A stretch of DNA of 64,000 nucleotides, from the IMG/VR virus record IMGVR_UViG_3300014720_000019, positions 1 through 64,000 of that record; one strand, given 5' to 3'. The position numbers and the translations under genes are program-made. This stretch comes from a virus. Below, piece after piece: positions 1 to 8,061 of the stretch; the stretch's first letter is position 1; each line of letters begins with the position of its first letter. The notes under the pieces are model-generated. The model saw only the letters and a program-made list of their open reading frames with translations. It was not told where the DNA came from and ran no database searches.

Positions 1-192
1 AATAGTTAAATTAGTTCCAAGGTCATTGTTGATACTCTCAACAGTTTTTGAATGACCAATGAAGCTAATAACATCAGCATCATCTAGATAAGATAACACA
101 GTCTCTTTACTAGCATAACTAATAAAGATATCCCTATCTTCTTTGGTCCCCTGAAGAGACTTAGGAAGACTATTTAAGAATAGAATACGCAT
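1..192 (-). CDS. DUF1874 / AcrIII-1-like viral ring nuclease, partial (C-terminus off window)
   Basis: Only the first 64 codons are present; the frame stays open to the window edge. The start ATG at 192 has AGGAG nine bases upstream. The visible protein begins MRILFLNSL and contains SFIGHSKTVESI, which matches the conserved pattern of the DUF1874 (STIV B116-like) family: an N-terminal LNS strand, then IGH followed by a helix. In the characterised family member SIRV1 gp29 (AcrIII-1), His47 cleaves cyclic tetra-adenylate, the second messenger of type III CRISPR. Here the IGH histidine is also residue 47, counted from this start. It probably shares a transcript with the gene at 203-562. The family call rests on a partial sequence; the anti-CRISPR role is inferred from the family. 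Confidence 0.72.
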   Translation of the reverse strand, partial: MRILFLNSLPKSLQGTKEDRDIFISYASKETVLSYLDDADVISFIGHSKTVESINNDLGTNLTI

Positions 193-202
193 TTATTTAC
201 TC

Positions 203-562
203 CTAAAATCCAGGAACCATCATCAAGAAGTCAATCAAGTCTTCCTTAGAAGACATGTTACTGACACTTAACATGCCAGATATATCATCCATACACCAAG
301 ATGACCAACTGCCATCTTGACACAAGTACGCCTCTACTGAGTAGCCCTTGATAAAGACTACTTCAAAGACCTCTTCAATATAGGTCTCAAGCTCCTTTAA
401 AGCCAAAGGATGCTCAGCAGCAACCTCAGCTTTAATTGCATCTAGAGTCCCACTAATAACCCACTGACCAGGGCCAGCTTTAATAGGGGTTAGAGATAGA
501 GCAACAGGTGCTGCCTCACACCCTGGGATAGAACAGTTCCAATCCATTAAACAATAATACAT
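203..562 (-). CDS. Hypothetical protein, 119 aa
   Basis: No family recognised. The start at 562 is well supported by a GGAGG eight bases upstream. The protein is Cys-rich near its N-terminus (MYYCLMDWNCSIPGCE) and acidic towards the C-terminus, with no membrane segment. It lies directly upstream of the ring-nuclease-like gene, ten bases apart, and probably shares its transcript. That makes a counter-defence or early role possible, but nothing in the sequence shows it. Confidence 0.75.
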   Translation of the reverse strand: MYYCLMDWNCSIPGCEAAPVALSLTPIKAGPGQWVISGTLDAIKAEVAAEHPLALKELETYIEEVFEVVFIKGYSVEAYLCQDGSWSSWCMDDISGMLSVSNMSSKEDLIDFLMMVPGF

Positions 563-1127
563 AATTGCCTCCTACAGCAATAAACTTATTAAATTGTAAA
601 ATAAATACTTTAAGCAGTAATGTGTTAAGTATATTACAACTTAACACATTACAACATGTACCACCTGAGCCCCACTGAACCAAATCAGTTTATCCTTAAT
701 TCAATGCATGTTGTATTTCTACAACTACAAAGAGGGATCATTTATTTATTAAAAAGTCCTTTCGTTTGACTATCAGGCCCAACGGTCATAGTTGTCCCAA
801 TATTCAAACGCCGTCTCAAAGTCAATATTCTCCAACTCTAATTCGGTTTTATATAAAGTCAGATCTGTTGCCAACATACAAGTATCCCCTCTATATTTAC
901 AAACAAAACAACATCCATCACCTCTTGGCACCTCTAATGAAAAGGGCCAGCTACTACTTTGAATGTGTAGGCTGTGGGTTTAGTTGTTGTTATATAAAAA
1001 CAATGTAGACAATACATATTTATACTGTCTACATTATTGGCTTTTGTTAAGTTCAGGTGGTCCCACCCTAGCTTACACGTTACTACTTCAGCACATGTCT
1101 GTCCTACTGTCCTGTTGTAGGTGAGCT
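563..1127. other. Gene-poor stretch with hairpins
   Basis: No convincing long gene. It holds two perfect hairpins: 619-630/639-650 (12 bp) in the leader of the gene at 203-562, and 1002-1011/1026-1035 (10 bp). A GGCCCTTTT tract on the minus strand near 940, like those in the other leaders, lies just upstream of a possible 52-codon minus-strand ORF, listed separately. Confidence 0.5.
773..931 (-). CDS. Possible small Cys-rich protein, 52 aa
   Basis: A minus-strand ORF from a GTG at 931 to TGA at 773, reading MPRGDGCCFVCKYRGDTCM then an acidic C-terminal half. Four Cys residues in CCxxC and a later C could bind metal. It sits just after a GGCCCTTTT tract, as do many minus-strand genes in this region. 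The start codon is weak and no homologue is recognised, so this is a candidate only. Confidence 0.3.
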   Translation of the reverse strand: MPRGDGCCFVCKYRGDTCMLATDLTLYKTELELENIDFETAFEYWDNYDRWA

Positions 1128-1169
1128 AATATAATCCATAACATCTGACATGACATTATGGATTATATT
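1128..1169 (-). terminator. Hairpin downstream of the gene at 1176-1970
   Basis: Perfect 14-bp inverted repeat, 1128-1141 with 1156-1169, 14-nt loop, starting a few bases past the stop codon of the minus-strand gene. No long T tract follows, so it may be a terminator or a transcript 3'-end stabiliser. Confidence 0.5.
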
Positions 1170-1175
1170 GGACAA

Positions 1176-1970
1176 TTATACTACAGCCTTCTTAGAGCGT
1201 GTAGTTTTAGCTGGTTGCTCAGCGCCTGCAACACTAGCACTCATAGCACTAGTAGCAGGTGCTTGTTGTGCAGTTTGATTGTTGCGCCATTGTTGAAGAC
1301 CAGCTTCTTGCTTACGGCGATGCAAAGCAGCAGACTTAGCAAGTCTAGTCTTAAATGCTTCCGCATCAAGACCCTTGTGGGGATTTTTAGCTAGAGGGTC
1401 CCAACTTGTTTCTGAGCCTATAATCAAATGGCTTTCAATATAGAATTTGAAAGCATCTTCTTTTACAGTCTCATAGCCAGCAGGAATTGCTTCTCCTCTA
1501 ACTACAACGATCTCATGTCCATCAGCATTGACTGCCAATCTACCATTAACACCATCAAGATTCATGATAGTATCAATCTCAATCATTGGATATTTATCCT
1601 CAGATTGAAAGTAAGATTGTGGAATAAAGACACTGACCTTGAAAGCACCCATGCCCTTGCTTCTGAGTCTATTCACAGTATTGACCGATTCATAAGACCA
1701 AGCTGTGAACTCTGACTCTAGCTCCTGTGGCAAAGGGGAAGCACCATTCTCAGTACTAGCCAAACGGCAGCTAGTAAGATAGAAACCCTGAGACTGAGTG
1801 AAGGGTGCATTTCGGTTGAAGAAAACATCAAAAATGTAGCCTGGTTGAGCTAGCATCTCTTTCTGTTTAGCCAACTTAGCGGCCTTCTTTGCCTCCTTAG
1901 CCTGCTCAATAGCTGACTCCTCAGCAATCTGAGAATCAAGGTTTTGCAATGCTTGAGCGATTAGTGACAT
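1176..1970 (-). CDS. Hypothetical protein, 264 aa
   Basis: No family recognised. The first 40 residues are rich in Ala, Lys and Glu (IEQAKEAKKAAKLAKQK) and probably helical. The middle looks like a folded alpha/beta domain. The last 50 residues are low-complexity Ala/Gln/Ser ending in a basic SKKAVV tail, which resembles a flexible nucleic-acid-contacting tail. AAGGA lies nine bases before the ATG at 1970. It is the last gene of the minus-strand cluster downstream of the RNA polymerase gene, separated from it by a long leader with direct repeats. Confidence 0.8.
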   Translation of the reverse strand: MSLIAQALQNLDSQIAEESAIEQAKEAKKAAKLAKQKEMLAQPGYIFDVFFNRNAPFTQSQGFYLTSCRLASTENGASPLPQELESEFTAWSYESVNTVNRLRSKGMGAFKVSVFIPQSYFQSEDKYPMIEIDTIMNLDGVNGRLAVNADGHEIVVVRGEAIPAGYETVKEDAFKFYIESHLIIGSETSWDPLAKNPHKGLDAEAFKTRLAKSAALHRRKQEAGLQQWRNNQTAQQAPATSAMSASVAGAEQPAKTTRSKKAVV

Positions 1971-2330
1971 AGTATTTTTGTCCTTAATTAATAAACAACT
2001 TACACTTTTAGCAATAGGTTAGTATCACCTACATGCTATTAGTAATAAGTAAGTATATATTAGTTATATCTAATACATAGTTACATACTTCAGTAATAAG
2101 TAAGTATATATAAGAAAAAGAAGACAACGAAGTTGTTCAAAACTTAGGGAGGAACCTAGCATTATTGTTTACTTATATATGCTACTGGAGTTGCAATCAT
2201 ATATTAGCTATTAGTAATTATATAAGTGTTCACCTAAGCTACTTACGTTATATAACCACTAATAATTGCTAATATAAATGCAATTTTTCACTATAATGTT
2301 CAACTAAACTTGCTAGTATTAATAGCTAAT
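1971..2330. other. Long intergenic leader with direct repeats
   Basis: Very AT-rich region between the polymerase gene terminator and the gene at 1176-1970. It contains a 20-bp exact direct repeat (listed separately) and no convincing gene. A 30-codon minus-strand ORF starting with ATG near 2163 has a hydrophobic end but no ribosome-binding site. Confidence 0.5.
2041..2111. repeat. 20-bp exact direct repeat pair
   Basis: agtaataagtaagtatatat occurs at 2041-2060 and again at 2092-2111, 51 bp apart centre to centre. Both copies lie upstream of the minus-strand gene starting at 1970. They could be paired operator or promoter sites. Confidence 0.75.
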
Positions 2331-2352
2331 AAAAGGGGCCAATTAAGGCCCC
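2331..2352 (-). terminator. Terminator of the 1403-aa polymerase gene
   Basis: On the minus strand GGGGCC, a 6-nt loop, GGCCCC, then TTTTATT, nine bases past the stop codon at 2361. It belongs to the GGCCC-TTTTATT series found between the minus-strand genes. Confidence 0.8.
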
Positions 2353-2360
2353 AGTTATTA

Positions 2361-5300
2361 CTAGATAGAAGCTAATAAGACTTTATTAGCTTGCATCATA
2401 AAGTTGATGCCATTTCTATACATCTTATTCATCCAGCCATCTTGAGGAAGAAGCTTAGTATGATATTCATGCTTAGAAACAAGCTTCAAACAAGACATAT
2501 ATTCAGTGAACTCATCACCCTCTTCAACACTGATCAACTCAAGACCAGTAGAAGGATCAAAGCCTCTACCCATATGTCTAAACATACCAATCATTGCAAT
2601 TCTGCAAAGCTTAAAGTCATCCACCTTCTCAATCTGTTCAATGGTCAACTCATTCCTGTCCAACTTGCCATAACGCATTCTATAGTAGTTAAAGTCACAG
2701 ATGATCTCCATAACTTGCTGCCAATCAGAATCCTTAGTAGGCAAGTCTAATGCATCAAGCATATATTCAATAGCATCATATAGAACAACATTCTTGTCAT
2801 CCTTCACAGCAATTCTAGGAAGAATAGAACCATCTTCAGCCTTAGCATATGCATACAACGGACCGTTAGGAACCTTATCATACATAACAAGGCTAGCAGC
2901 TCTCAACACTTCAAAGAACTCAGCAGCTTTAGCACTATAGCCAGATAGACCAAGACCTTCATAGATCAAAGTCCAAATGACTAAAATAGCCTTCTCCAAT
3001 AAGTCCATTCTAGTAAAAGACTCATCATAAGACTTAACAGCAGCCCAGCAAGTAATAGCACTTGCAATACCATAGCCAGTACCAACAGAGTACATGTAGT
3101 GATTACTAGTCTTAACATGAATACCCGCTAGCCCAACATGACCATACTCAGTGTTAAATGCAAACTCCTCAACATCCTCATGAGGCAAGAAAGAAGCATA
3201 AGCAAACCCAGCAGGTCTAATCAATTTCTTCTTAGCAGGAGACTCAATAAAGTCACTGAAGGGCAGCTTAGAACTGGCATAAACAGTCTTATAACCAGTG
3301 AGACCTACAATAGACTTGTTAGCAGCAATAGCATCAGCAATAGTCAACCCTCTAATAGAACAGTTGATCAAGCCAATACCATCACCATCAGAGTCACCGC
3401 TATTACCTTGAGCCCAAATACAAGGAAGAATACCAACATGACTTGGTTCAATCTCATTAGTAATAACAAGCTTACACATAGCTGGCATAAACATAGGAAT
3501 CCGTACAGCAGCAACAATAGTACCATTAAGCAAAGAAGGATCAAAGTACTTAACCTCATAGCCTTCTGCTTTCAAGTTCTTAGTGCTAACTTCAATGCAA
3601 TGCTCGGGCATTACAAAGTTAGTCTTGTAATCATCCTTGTTGTCAAAGTACTTAGTAACAAGATACTTCTCATTCCAAGTCTTATCAGCATTCTTAGCCA
3701 ACAACTTAGCCATACCACAGTCAGGATTGACCAAAGCTTTAGGCAACCCATCAGTATCAGGAATCAAAGACAAGTTGTACACAGTTCTAACCTTGCCGTT
3801 GACAAGACACTTAGAACTTCTAGACAACTTCTTAATAATACCCTTGCTTTGTAGACCAGCAATCAACCAGCCCCTTAAGCTATTAGAAAGCTTAAGAACA
3901 GTAGCGTTAATCTTACTGTCAATACCACTAATGCCTATGGTTCTAACGGGATCAGCAAAGAATCTAATAGCGCCTACAATCTCTTGAGAGATTTGATCAG
4001 CAGTACCACCGATAAAGGTCATGGTCTTATTAACTGTAGACCAATCAATGAGCAACTTAGAGTTGTTAGATTGACCATTAGAAGTGATCATCAGACCATC
4101 AGGAAAGATCTTTGCCATAATATTACAAACTTGTCTATCGTCCTTACCGTTGAGATTAGGAATGATAGCTTGAAATGCCTTCAATTGTTCAGTGTCTTGA
4201 GCATTAAAGACATAGGTCTCATCATAGATCTCATAACTAGCCATGTCTAATAGACCTTGCAAAGCTTGTCTAATAGGTAAGGCTTCAGAGTATAAAGCCT
4301 CTACAAGCTTAGGACTAATCAATGACATACCCGCCATCATCTCAGGAGTAAGATTAGACTCGCCAACAGACTCATCAGCAGTAGAAATCTCAAAGTTCAA
4401 TGGCATATAACCAACAAGAACTTCAATGTCTTCTTCCACAACAACAGCACCCTTGCCAAGGTCTTCAACAAGCCGCCACTTAAAGTCAAATCCATTGCCA
4501 GTATTAACATCATAACCAGCAGAAATAGCAGACTCCAGAGCAAATTCATAGTGCGTTTTAGGCATAGTAACTTGCACTTTCATCTTCTCAGTAGTCTTAT
4601 TAACCCATTCAGATACAACGTTCTTGGGATTCATCAAGTCAGACTTCTTGACCTTACCATTGTTGTAAGTAATCACCATTCTACAACCATCATTATCACC
4701 TTCAACAATAGCAGTTTTGATGCTTGCATTAGAATTAGCAAACATTACAAGTTCTGCAACATTGCCCTTTCTAGTCTCATTGTTGTAAATGATATCAGCA
4801 GGATAGCCAACCTCATTACCATTAGCATCAAACCACTTGTAGTTAGGAGAAACAACCGTAGTAGCTTTGAGGCCAGCAGTTCTGAACTTAGCAAATTGGA
4901 CTTGCTTTACAGCCTTCACCTTCAATTGAATCTTGCAGTGACTAGGGCGATAACCATTCTTGCTCATCTTAGGAGGCTTAACCTTGTAACCAGTTACAAT
5001 AAAGAACTGATTATGAGTGTTGTTAGTAAACAATGGCTTGATGTTGCCACTACCATAATCAAACACAGCAATAGTCTCGCCAGGGCCAAACACCTTGTCT
5101 TGAGGAATAGCTTCCAATACATTCTCAATGTCATTCAAGAACATAAAGAAGTTAGCATGGTCTTTAGTAATACCAGAGTTGTACTTCTCCCACACTTCAC
5201 CAGTACAATCATTGAAGTTAATCAACGTAGGAATAGACTTGTCTAAGCCATAGTAAGCAGCATACTCAGGATTCATAACAGCAACACCACTGCCACTAGA

Positions 5301-6572
5301 GATGCTACCATCAGTCAATGCAATCTTGACCATCTGACCTTCCATCATACATGCCTTACCAGTAGACATGATCTTAGTGCCAAACTTAGATTCAACCCTA
5401 GTAGAAGATAGAGTACCATCAGGATTAGTCTGACACAAATCAGAGCCTTGATATTTGAAAGACTGAGTGATTCTATTCAACATCTTGGCACCAACTTCAA
5501 TGACCTTAGTCTTCTTGTTGGCTTTAGCACCAGTATCATTGATGGTAAATTGACCCTTCTGAGTCTTAGTAGATCCATCCTTGCTCTTATAAGAAACAGT
5601 ACCACCAAAGATACCACAAGCATTAGCAGCATCATCATTGTATACAGTCTTAGAACCAACCTTATCCATAAGAATAGTGTTGCCCCATTCAACTTTAGCA
5701 GTCTTGATCTTGCCGTTGGTCATAGCATAGAAGGGAAAGCCCATGATTTGTCTGCCAGGATTATACATAAACTTTACACCCTTAGCTTGGCCCTTCTTCA
5801 AGTACTTGTTGCTATCATTGGCAACAACACCATAGTTCTGCTCTTCATCCCACAAAGCAGGAATAGAGTTGATGATACCTTCACCCTTCCATAGACCATC
5901 ATGACCAAGCTTTACAATCTCAGCACCTAGCAAGAACAGGAAGCCAGAAGTACCAACAGTTATTGCATCAATGGCAACTCGCTTAGTAGCTTGTTTAGTA
6001 GTATTACCAACCGTAAATTCACCAGTTGCAAAGTCAAGTTCCAAACCACCATAGTTAGCAGCATATGTGACTTTAGTACCTTCCAACTCGATACCATAGC
6101 TCAAATAGCTAAACATCTTAGCTAGAACATCTGGAGACAGAGCAGATAGTTTAGCAGCTACTTGAGCCATAACAAAGTTAGGAAGATCATCATGCTTAAC
6201 AGCAAGAACACCTTCCAAGTCTTCAACAGACGCATCTACAAAGTAGACAAGATCATCTTCAAGGAGATCATGATAAGACATATCTTCAATAGGAAGATAA
6301 CCATCAGATGTAGTCATGCTACCAAATCCTTTAACCACACCTGAAGCTGCCATCACACAACCACAAGCATGAAGATAAGTCAACAGAGGACTTACATTAA
6401 GCTTAGAAGGACCTGAGGGTAATACATAGTTGAGTTCTTGAGTCTCAATTGCAAGGCTAATGTTTTCAGAGGCAAGGTAGTTAGCTAGATCAATGTGAAG
6501 ATCATTGTCTTCATCAACTTGGAAGTTGAGAAGGAATGATAGAGTTGCTTCAAGGCCTTTTAGATTGGACAT
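2361..6572 (-). CDS. Single-chain DxDGD RNA polymerase (QDE-1 / crAss gp66-type catalytic barrel)
   Basis: A 1403-aa protein. Residues 1060-1064 read DSDGD inside GNSGDSDGDGIGLI. Upstream lies VRIPMFMPAMCKLVI, followed by an acidic strand and PCIWAQ. This order (an R-x-P-x-x-x-P segment, then a DxDGD loop about 35 residues later) is the signature of the catalytic double-psi beta-barrel in eukaryotic RNAi polymerases (QDE-1/RDR) and related phage polymerases such as crAss-like gp66 and YonO, where the three Asp bind catalytic magnesium. It is probably a DNA-dependent RNA polymerase for phage genes. It has its own leader and terminator. The N-terminal 1000 residues are not recognised. I did not see the second barrel directly, so the family call rests on the catalytic motif and its spacing. 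Confidence 0.68.
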   Translation of the reverse strand: MSNLKGLEATLSFLLNFQVDEDNDLHIDLANYLASENISLAIETQELNYVLPSGPSKLNVSPLLTYLHACGCVMAASGVVKGFGSMTTSDGYLPIEDMSYHDLLEDDLVYFVDASVEDLEGVLAVKHDDLPNFVMAQVAAKLSALSPDVLAKMFSYLSYGIELEGTKVTYAANYGGLELDFATGEFTVGNTTKQATKRVAIDAITVGTSGFLFLLGAEIVKLGHDGLWKGEGIINSIPALWDEEQNYGVVANDSNKYLKKGQAKGVKFMYNPGRQIMGFPFYAMTNGKIKTAKVEWGNTILMDKVGSKTVYNDDAANACGIFGGTVSYKSKDGSTKTQKGQFTINDTGAKANKKTKVIEVGAKMLNRITQSFKYQGSDLCQTNPDGTLSSTRVESKFGTKIMSTGKACMMEGQMVKIALTDGSISSGSGVAVMNPEYAAYYGLDKSIPTLINFNDCTGEVWEKYNSGITKDHANFFMFLNDIENVLEAIPQDKVFGPGETIAVFDYGSGNIKPLFTNNTHNQFFIVTGYKVKPPKMSKNGYRPSHCKIQLKVKAVKQVQFAKFRTAGLKATTVVSPNYKWFDANGNEVGYPADIIYNNETRKGNVAELVMFANSNASIKTAIVEGDNDGCRMVITYNNGKVKKSDLMNPKNVVSEWVNKTTEKMKVQVTMPKTHYEFALESAISAGYDVNTGNGFDFKWRLVEDLGKGAVVVEEDIEVLVGYMPLNFEISTADESVGESNLTPEMMAGMSLISPKLVEALYSEALPIRQALQGLLDMASYEIYDETYVFNAQDTEQLKAFQAIIPNLNGKDDRQVCNIMAKIFPDGLMITSNGQSNNSKLLIDWSTVNKTMTFIGGTADQISQEIVGAIRFFADPVRTIGISGIDSKINATVLKLSNSLRGWLIAGLQSKGIIKKLSRSSKCLVNGKVRTVYNLSLIPDTDGLPKALVNPDCGMAKLLAKNADKTWNEKYLVTKYFDNKDDYKTNFVMPEHCIEVSTKNLKAEGYEVKYFDPSLLNGTIVAAVRIPMFMPAMCKLVITNEIEPSHVGILPCIWAQGNSGDSDGDGIGLINCSIRGLTIADAIAANKSIVGLTGYKTVYASSKLPFSDFIESPAKKKLIRPAGFAYASFLPHEDVEEFAFNTEYGHVGLAGIHVKTSNHYMYSVGTGYGIASAITCWAAVKSYDESFTRMDLLEKAILVIWTLIYEGLGLSGYSAKAAEFFEVLRAASLVMYDKVPNGPLYAYAKAEDGSILPRIAVKDDKNVVLYDAIEYMLDALDLPTKDSDWQQVMEIICDFNYYRMRYGKLDRNELTIEQIEKVDDFKLCRIAMIGMFRHMGRGFDPSTGLELISVEEGDEFTEYMSCLKLVSKHEYHTKLLPQDGWMNKMYRNGINFMMQANKVLLASI

Positions 6573-6624
6573 AATAGTTGATAGTGAGTTTGCTTAATGT
6601 TTATTGTACTTACATAAGTACAAT
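6573..6624 (-). promoter_or_regulatory. Leader of the polymerase gene with AACTCACT motif and hairpin
   Basis: AACTCACT (plus-strand agtgagtt at 6583-6590) ends ten bases before the ATG. A 9-bp stem with a 4-nt loop lies upstream (6603-6611/6616-6624). Here the motif is outside the stem, unlike in most sister leaders, and there is no clear Shine-Dalgarno. Confidence 0.6.
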
Positions 6625-6651
6625 AAAAGGGGCTTTATTGCCCCTTTTATT
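6622..6651 (-). terminator. Terminator of the gene at 6661-7842
   Basis: Perfect inverted repeat 6622-6633/6640-6651 with AAAAGGGGC and GCCCCTTTT arms; T tracts on both strands, so it could work in both directions. Confidence 0.85.
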
Positions 6652-6660
6652 AATCAGCTA

Positions 6661-7842
6661 CTAAACCATAGAAGACCTTCTAGGAGAAGATGCTTTAGGC
6701 TCATCAACAGTAGTCTCAACAGACTGTTGTTGTACTGTTGTCTTAGCAGTGTTAACTGCACCTGCCATACCCTTAATGTTGATAACATCATTAGTGTACT
6801 CAACATCAGAATACTTGTCTTGCATATCCATTAGATATGCCTTGCAAGTTAATAAAGACCAGCCAGGGAACTGAGTAGATTTAGCAAGCTCTTGAAGTTT
6901 AGCTTCAACAAACTTGTTCCACTTGCCAGCTTCCAGTTCAGCTTCAAATGCAGTTTTGGCATTAGCAACCGCTTTATTACCAAACTGATTCTTAGCCTCG
7001 ACCTGCTTCTTCATACCATCAACAGAACCAGTGCCATTGATCTTCTTCTGTAGATTAATAACAGAAGAAACAGAAGAAGAGAAACTGCTAACTGCAATCT
7101 CATTCTTGTACTTAGGTGTGTAGAAAACACCTTCATTCCAAGTAGCTGCAACAACAACAGTTTCAAAGAAACGACCATAGACAGGTTCACCATCTTTAGG
7201 CTTTAACACCTCAACAATATCACTGCACTTAGCAGTGCCATTAGGGTTAGCGCTGAGAACAAAGAAGATGCTCAAGCTTTTAACTTGACCAGCAAGAGTC
7301 TTAGCACCCAACTGTTGAACAAAAGACTTGTCCCAATGAGCACAGTTAAACTCAAATACAATCTCACCACCAACATTATTGTCAGCAGCAATTGCTTGCC
7401 AAGCTTCAAAGTCAATATTCTCATTGACAACAACAGACTGCATAAGAGCCTTCTTAGCAGTGTCATTCAGCATTGGCAAGCGCTGTTGCAACTCTGCCAA
7501 TTCATCATCCTCACAATCTACCAACTTGTAGACAGTAGTAGTACCTTCAGTGATGTATTTAGGCTCACCATCCTTCAAAGTGTAACCCATTGGCATGAAC
7601 TTCATGAAAGCACGATCACCTTCATTAGTAGAAGTAAAAGCACCACCAATGGTCTTCAATGCAGATTTAGGACCAAATGCAACCTTCTGAGAGAAGTTTA
7701 CATTGACAGAATAGACTTTATGACCATTCAGCACAGCTTCATAGACCTCGTCCATTGAACCAAAGTTCAAAGACTTCTTAGGCTTAGAAGTAGCCTTGGT
7801 TTCAGACGCGTTATTAGAAGCAGCCTTGTTAAATAAAGACAT
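6661..7842 (-). CDS. Hypothetical protein, 393 aa
   Basis: No family recognised. The N-terminus is a Ser/Thr/Lys-rich linker (about residues 1-25), followed by an apparently globular domain. The C-terminal 30 residues are Thr/Gln-rich and end in PRRSSMV. Start and stop are clear: CGGAG lies eight to nine bases before the ATG. It is transcribed towards, and sits just upstream of, the polymerase gene, but a terminator and a new leader separate them, so the two are probably separate units under a common signal. A polymerase-associated or DNA-binding role is possible but unsupported. Confidence 0.82.
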   Translation of the reverse strand: MSLFNKAASNNASETKATSKPKKSLNFGSMDEVYEAVLNGHKVYSVNVNFSQKVAFGPKSALKTIGGAFTSTNEGDRAFMKFMPMGYTLKDGEPKYITEGTTTVYKLVDCEDDELAELQQRLPMLNDTAKKALMQSVVVNENIDFEAWQAIAADNNVGGEIVFEFNCAHWDKSFVQQLGAKTLAGQVKSLSIFFVLSANPNGTAKCSDIVEVLKPKDGEPVYGRFFETVVVAATWNEGVFYTPKYKNEIAVSSFSSSVSSVINLQKKINGTGSVDGMKKQVEAKNQFGNKAVANAKTAFEAELEAGKWNKFVEAKLQELAKSTQFPGWSLLTCKAYLMDMQDKYSDVEYTNDVINIKGMAGAVNTAKTTVQQQSVETTVDEPKASSPRRSSMV

Positions 7843-7905
7843 AATAATATTCTCCGTTGGCCCTTTTGTTTAATAAAGTGAGTTTTGGGCCTAAATAAAA
7901 GGGCC
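7843..7905 (-). promoter_or_regulatory. Repeated leader: 5-bp stem with AACTCACT loop
   Basis: Stem GGCCC/GGGCC at 7859-7863/7887-7891 encloses AACTCACT (plus 7877-7884). CGGAG lies between the stem and the ATG. This leader is of the class with the ribosome site downstream of the stem. Confidence 0.6.
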
Positions 7906-7923
7906 AGACACGGCCCTTTTATT
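7894..7923 (-). terminator. Terminator of the gene at 8062-9498
   Basis: Perfect 12-bp inverted repeat, 7894-7905/7912-7923, arms AATAAAAGGGCC and GGCCCTTTTATT, 6-nt loop. T tracts on both strands. Confidence 0.85.
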
Positions 7924-7926
7924 ATA

Positions 7927-7967
7927 ATTGATTACTATAAACTCAGGGAGTATTTATAGTAATCAAT
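7927..7967. other. Strong 15-bp hairpin next to the terminator
   Basis: Perfect inverted repeat 7927-7941/7953-7967 with an 11-nt loop, just 5' (minus sense) of the terminator at 7894-7923 and just after the stop of the frameshifted extension of the gene at 8062-9498. Two adjacent hairpins at one 3' end are unusual here; it may protect the transcript. Confidence 0.6.
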
Positions 7968-8061
7968 AATGTATTAGTCTATTGAAGATGTTTAGGAATA
8001 ATAAGCTTATTCTGTTTACAGAAGGTATAAAGATCAACTTTATCACCATTTACTGTCCACT

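Noticed and set aside
766-1008. 80-aa plus-strand ORF in the left gap
   Set aside because: Composition is not protein-like, the start has no ribosome-binding site, and the overlapping minus-strand small ORF (773-931) has the more gene-like context.
3138-5894. Several long plus-strand ORFs (3138-3854, 4551-5246, 5448-5894 and others) opposite the polymerase gene
   Set aside because: They lie wholly inside the clear minus-strand polymerase frame, have biased Ser/Leu/Asn/Ile composition typical of antisense reading, and no ribosome-binding sites. The same holds for similar ORFs opposite the giant gene and the late genes.
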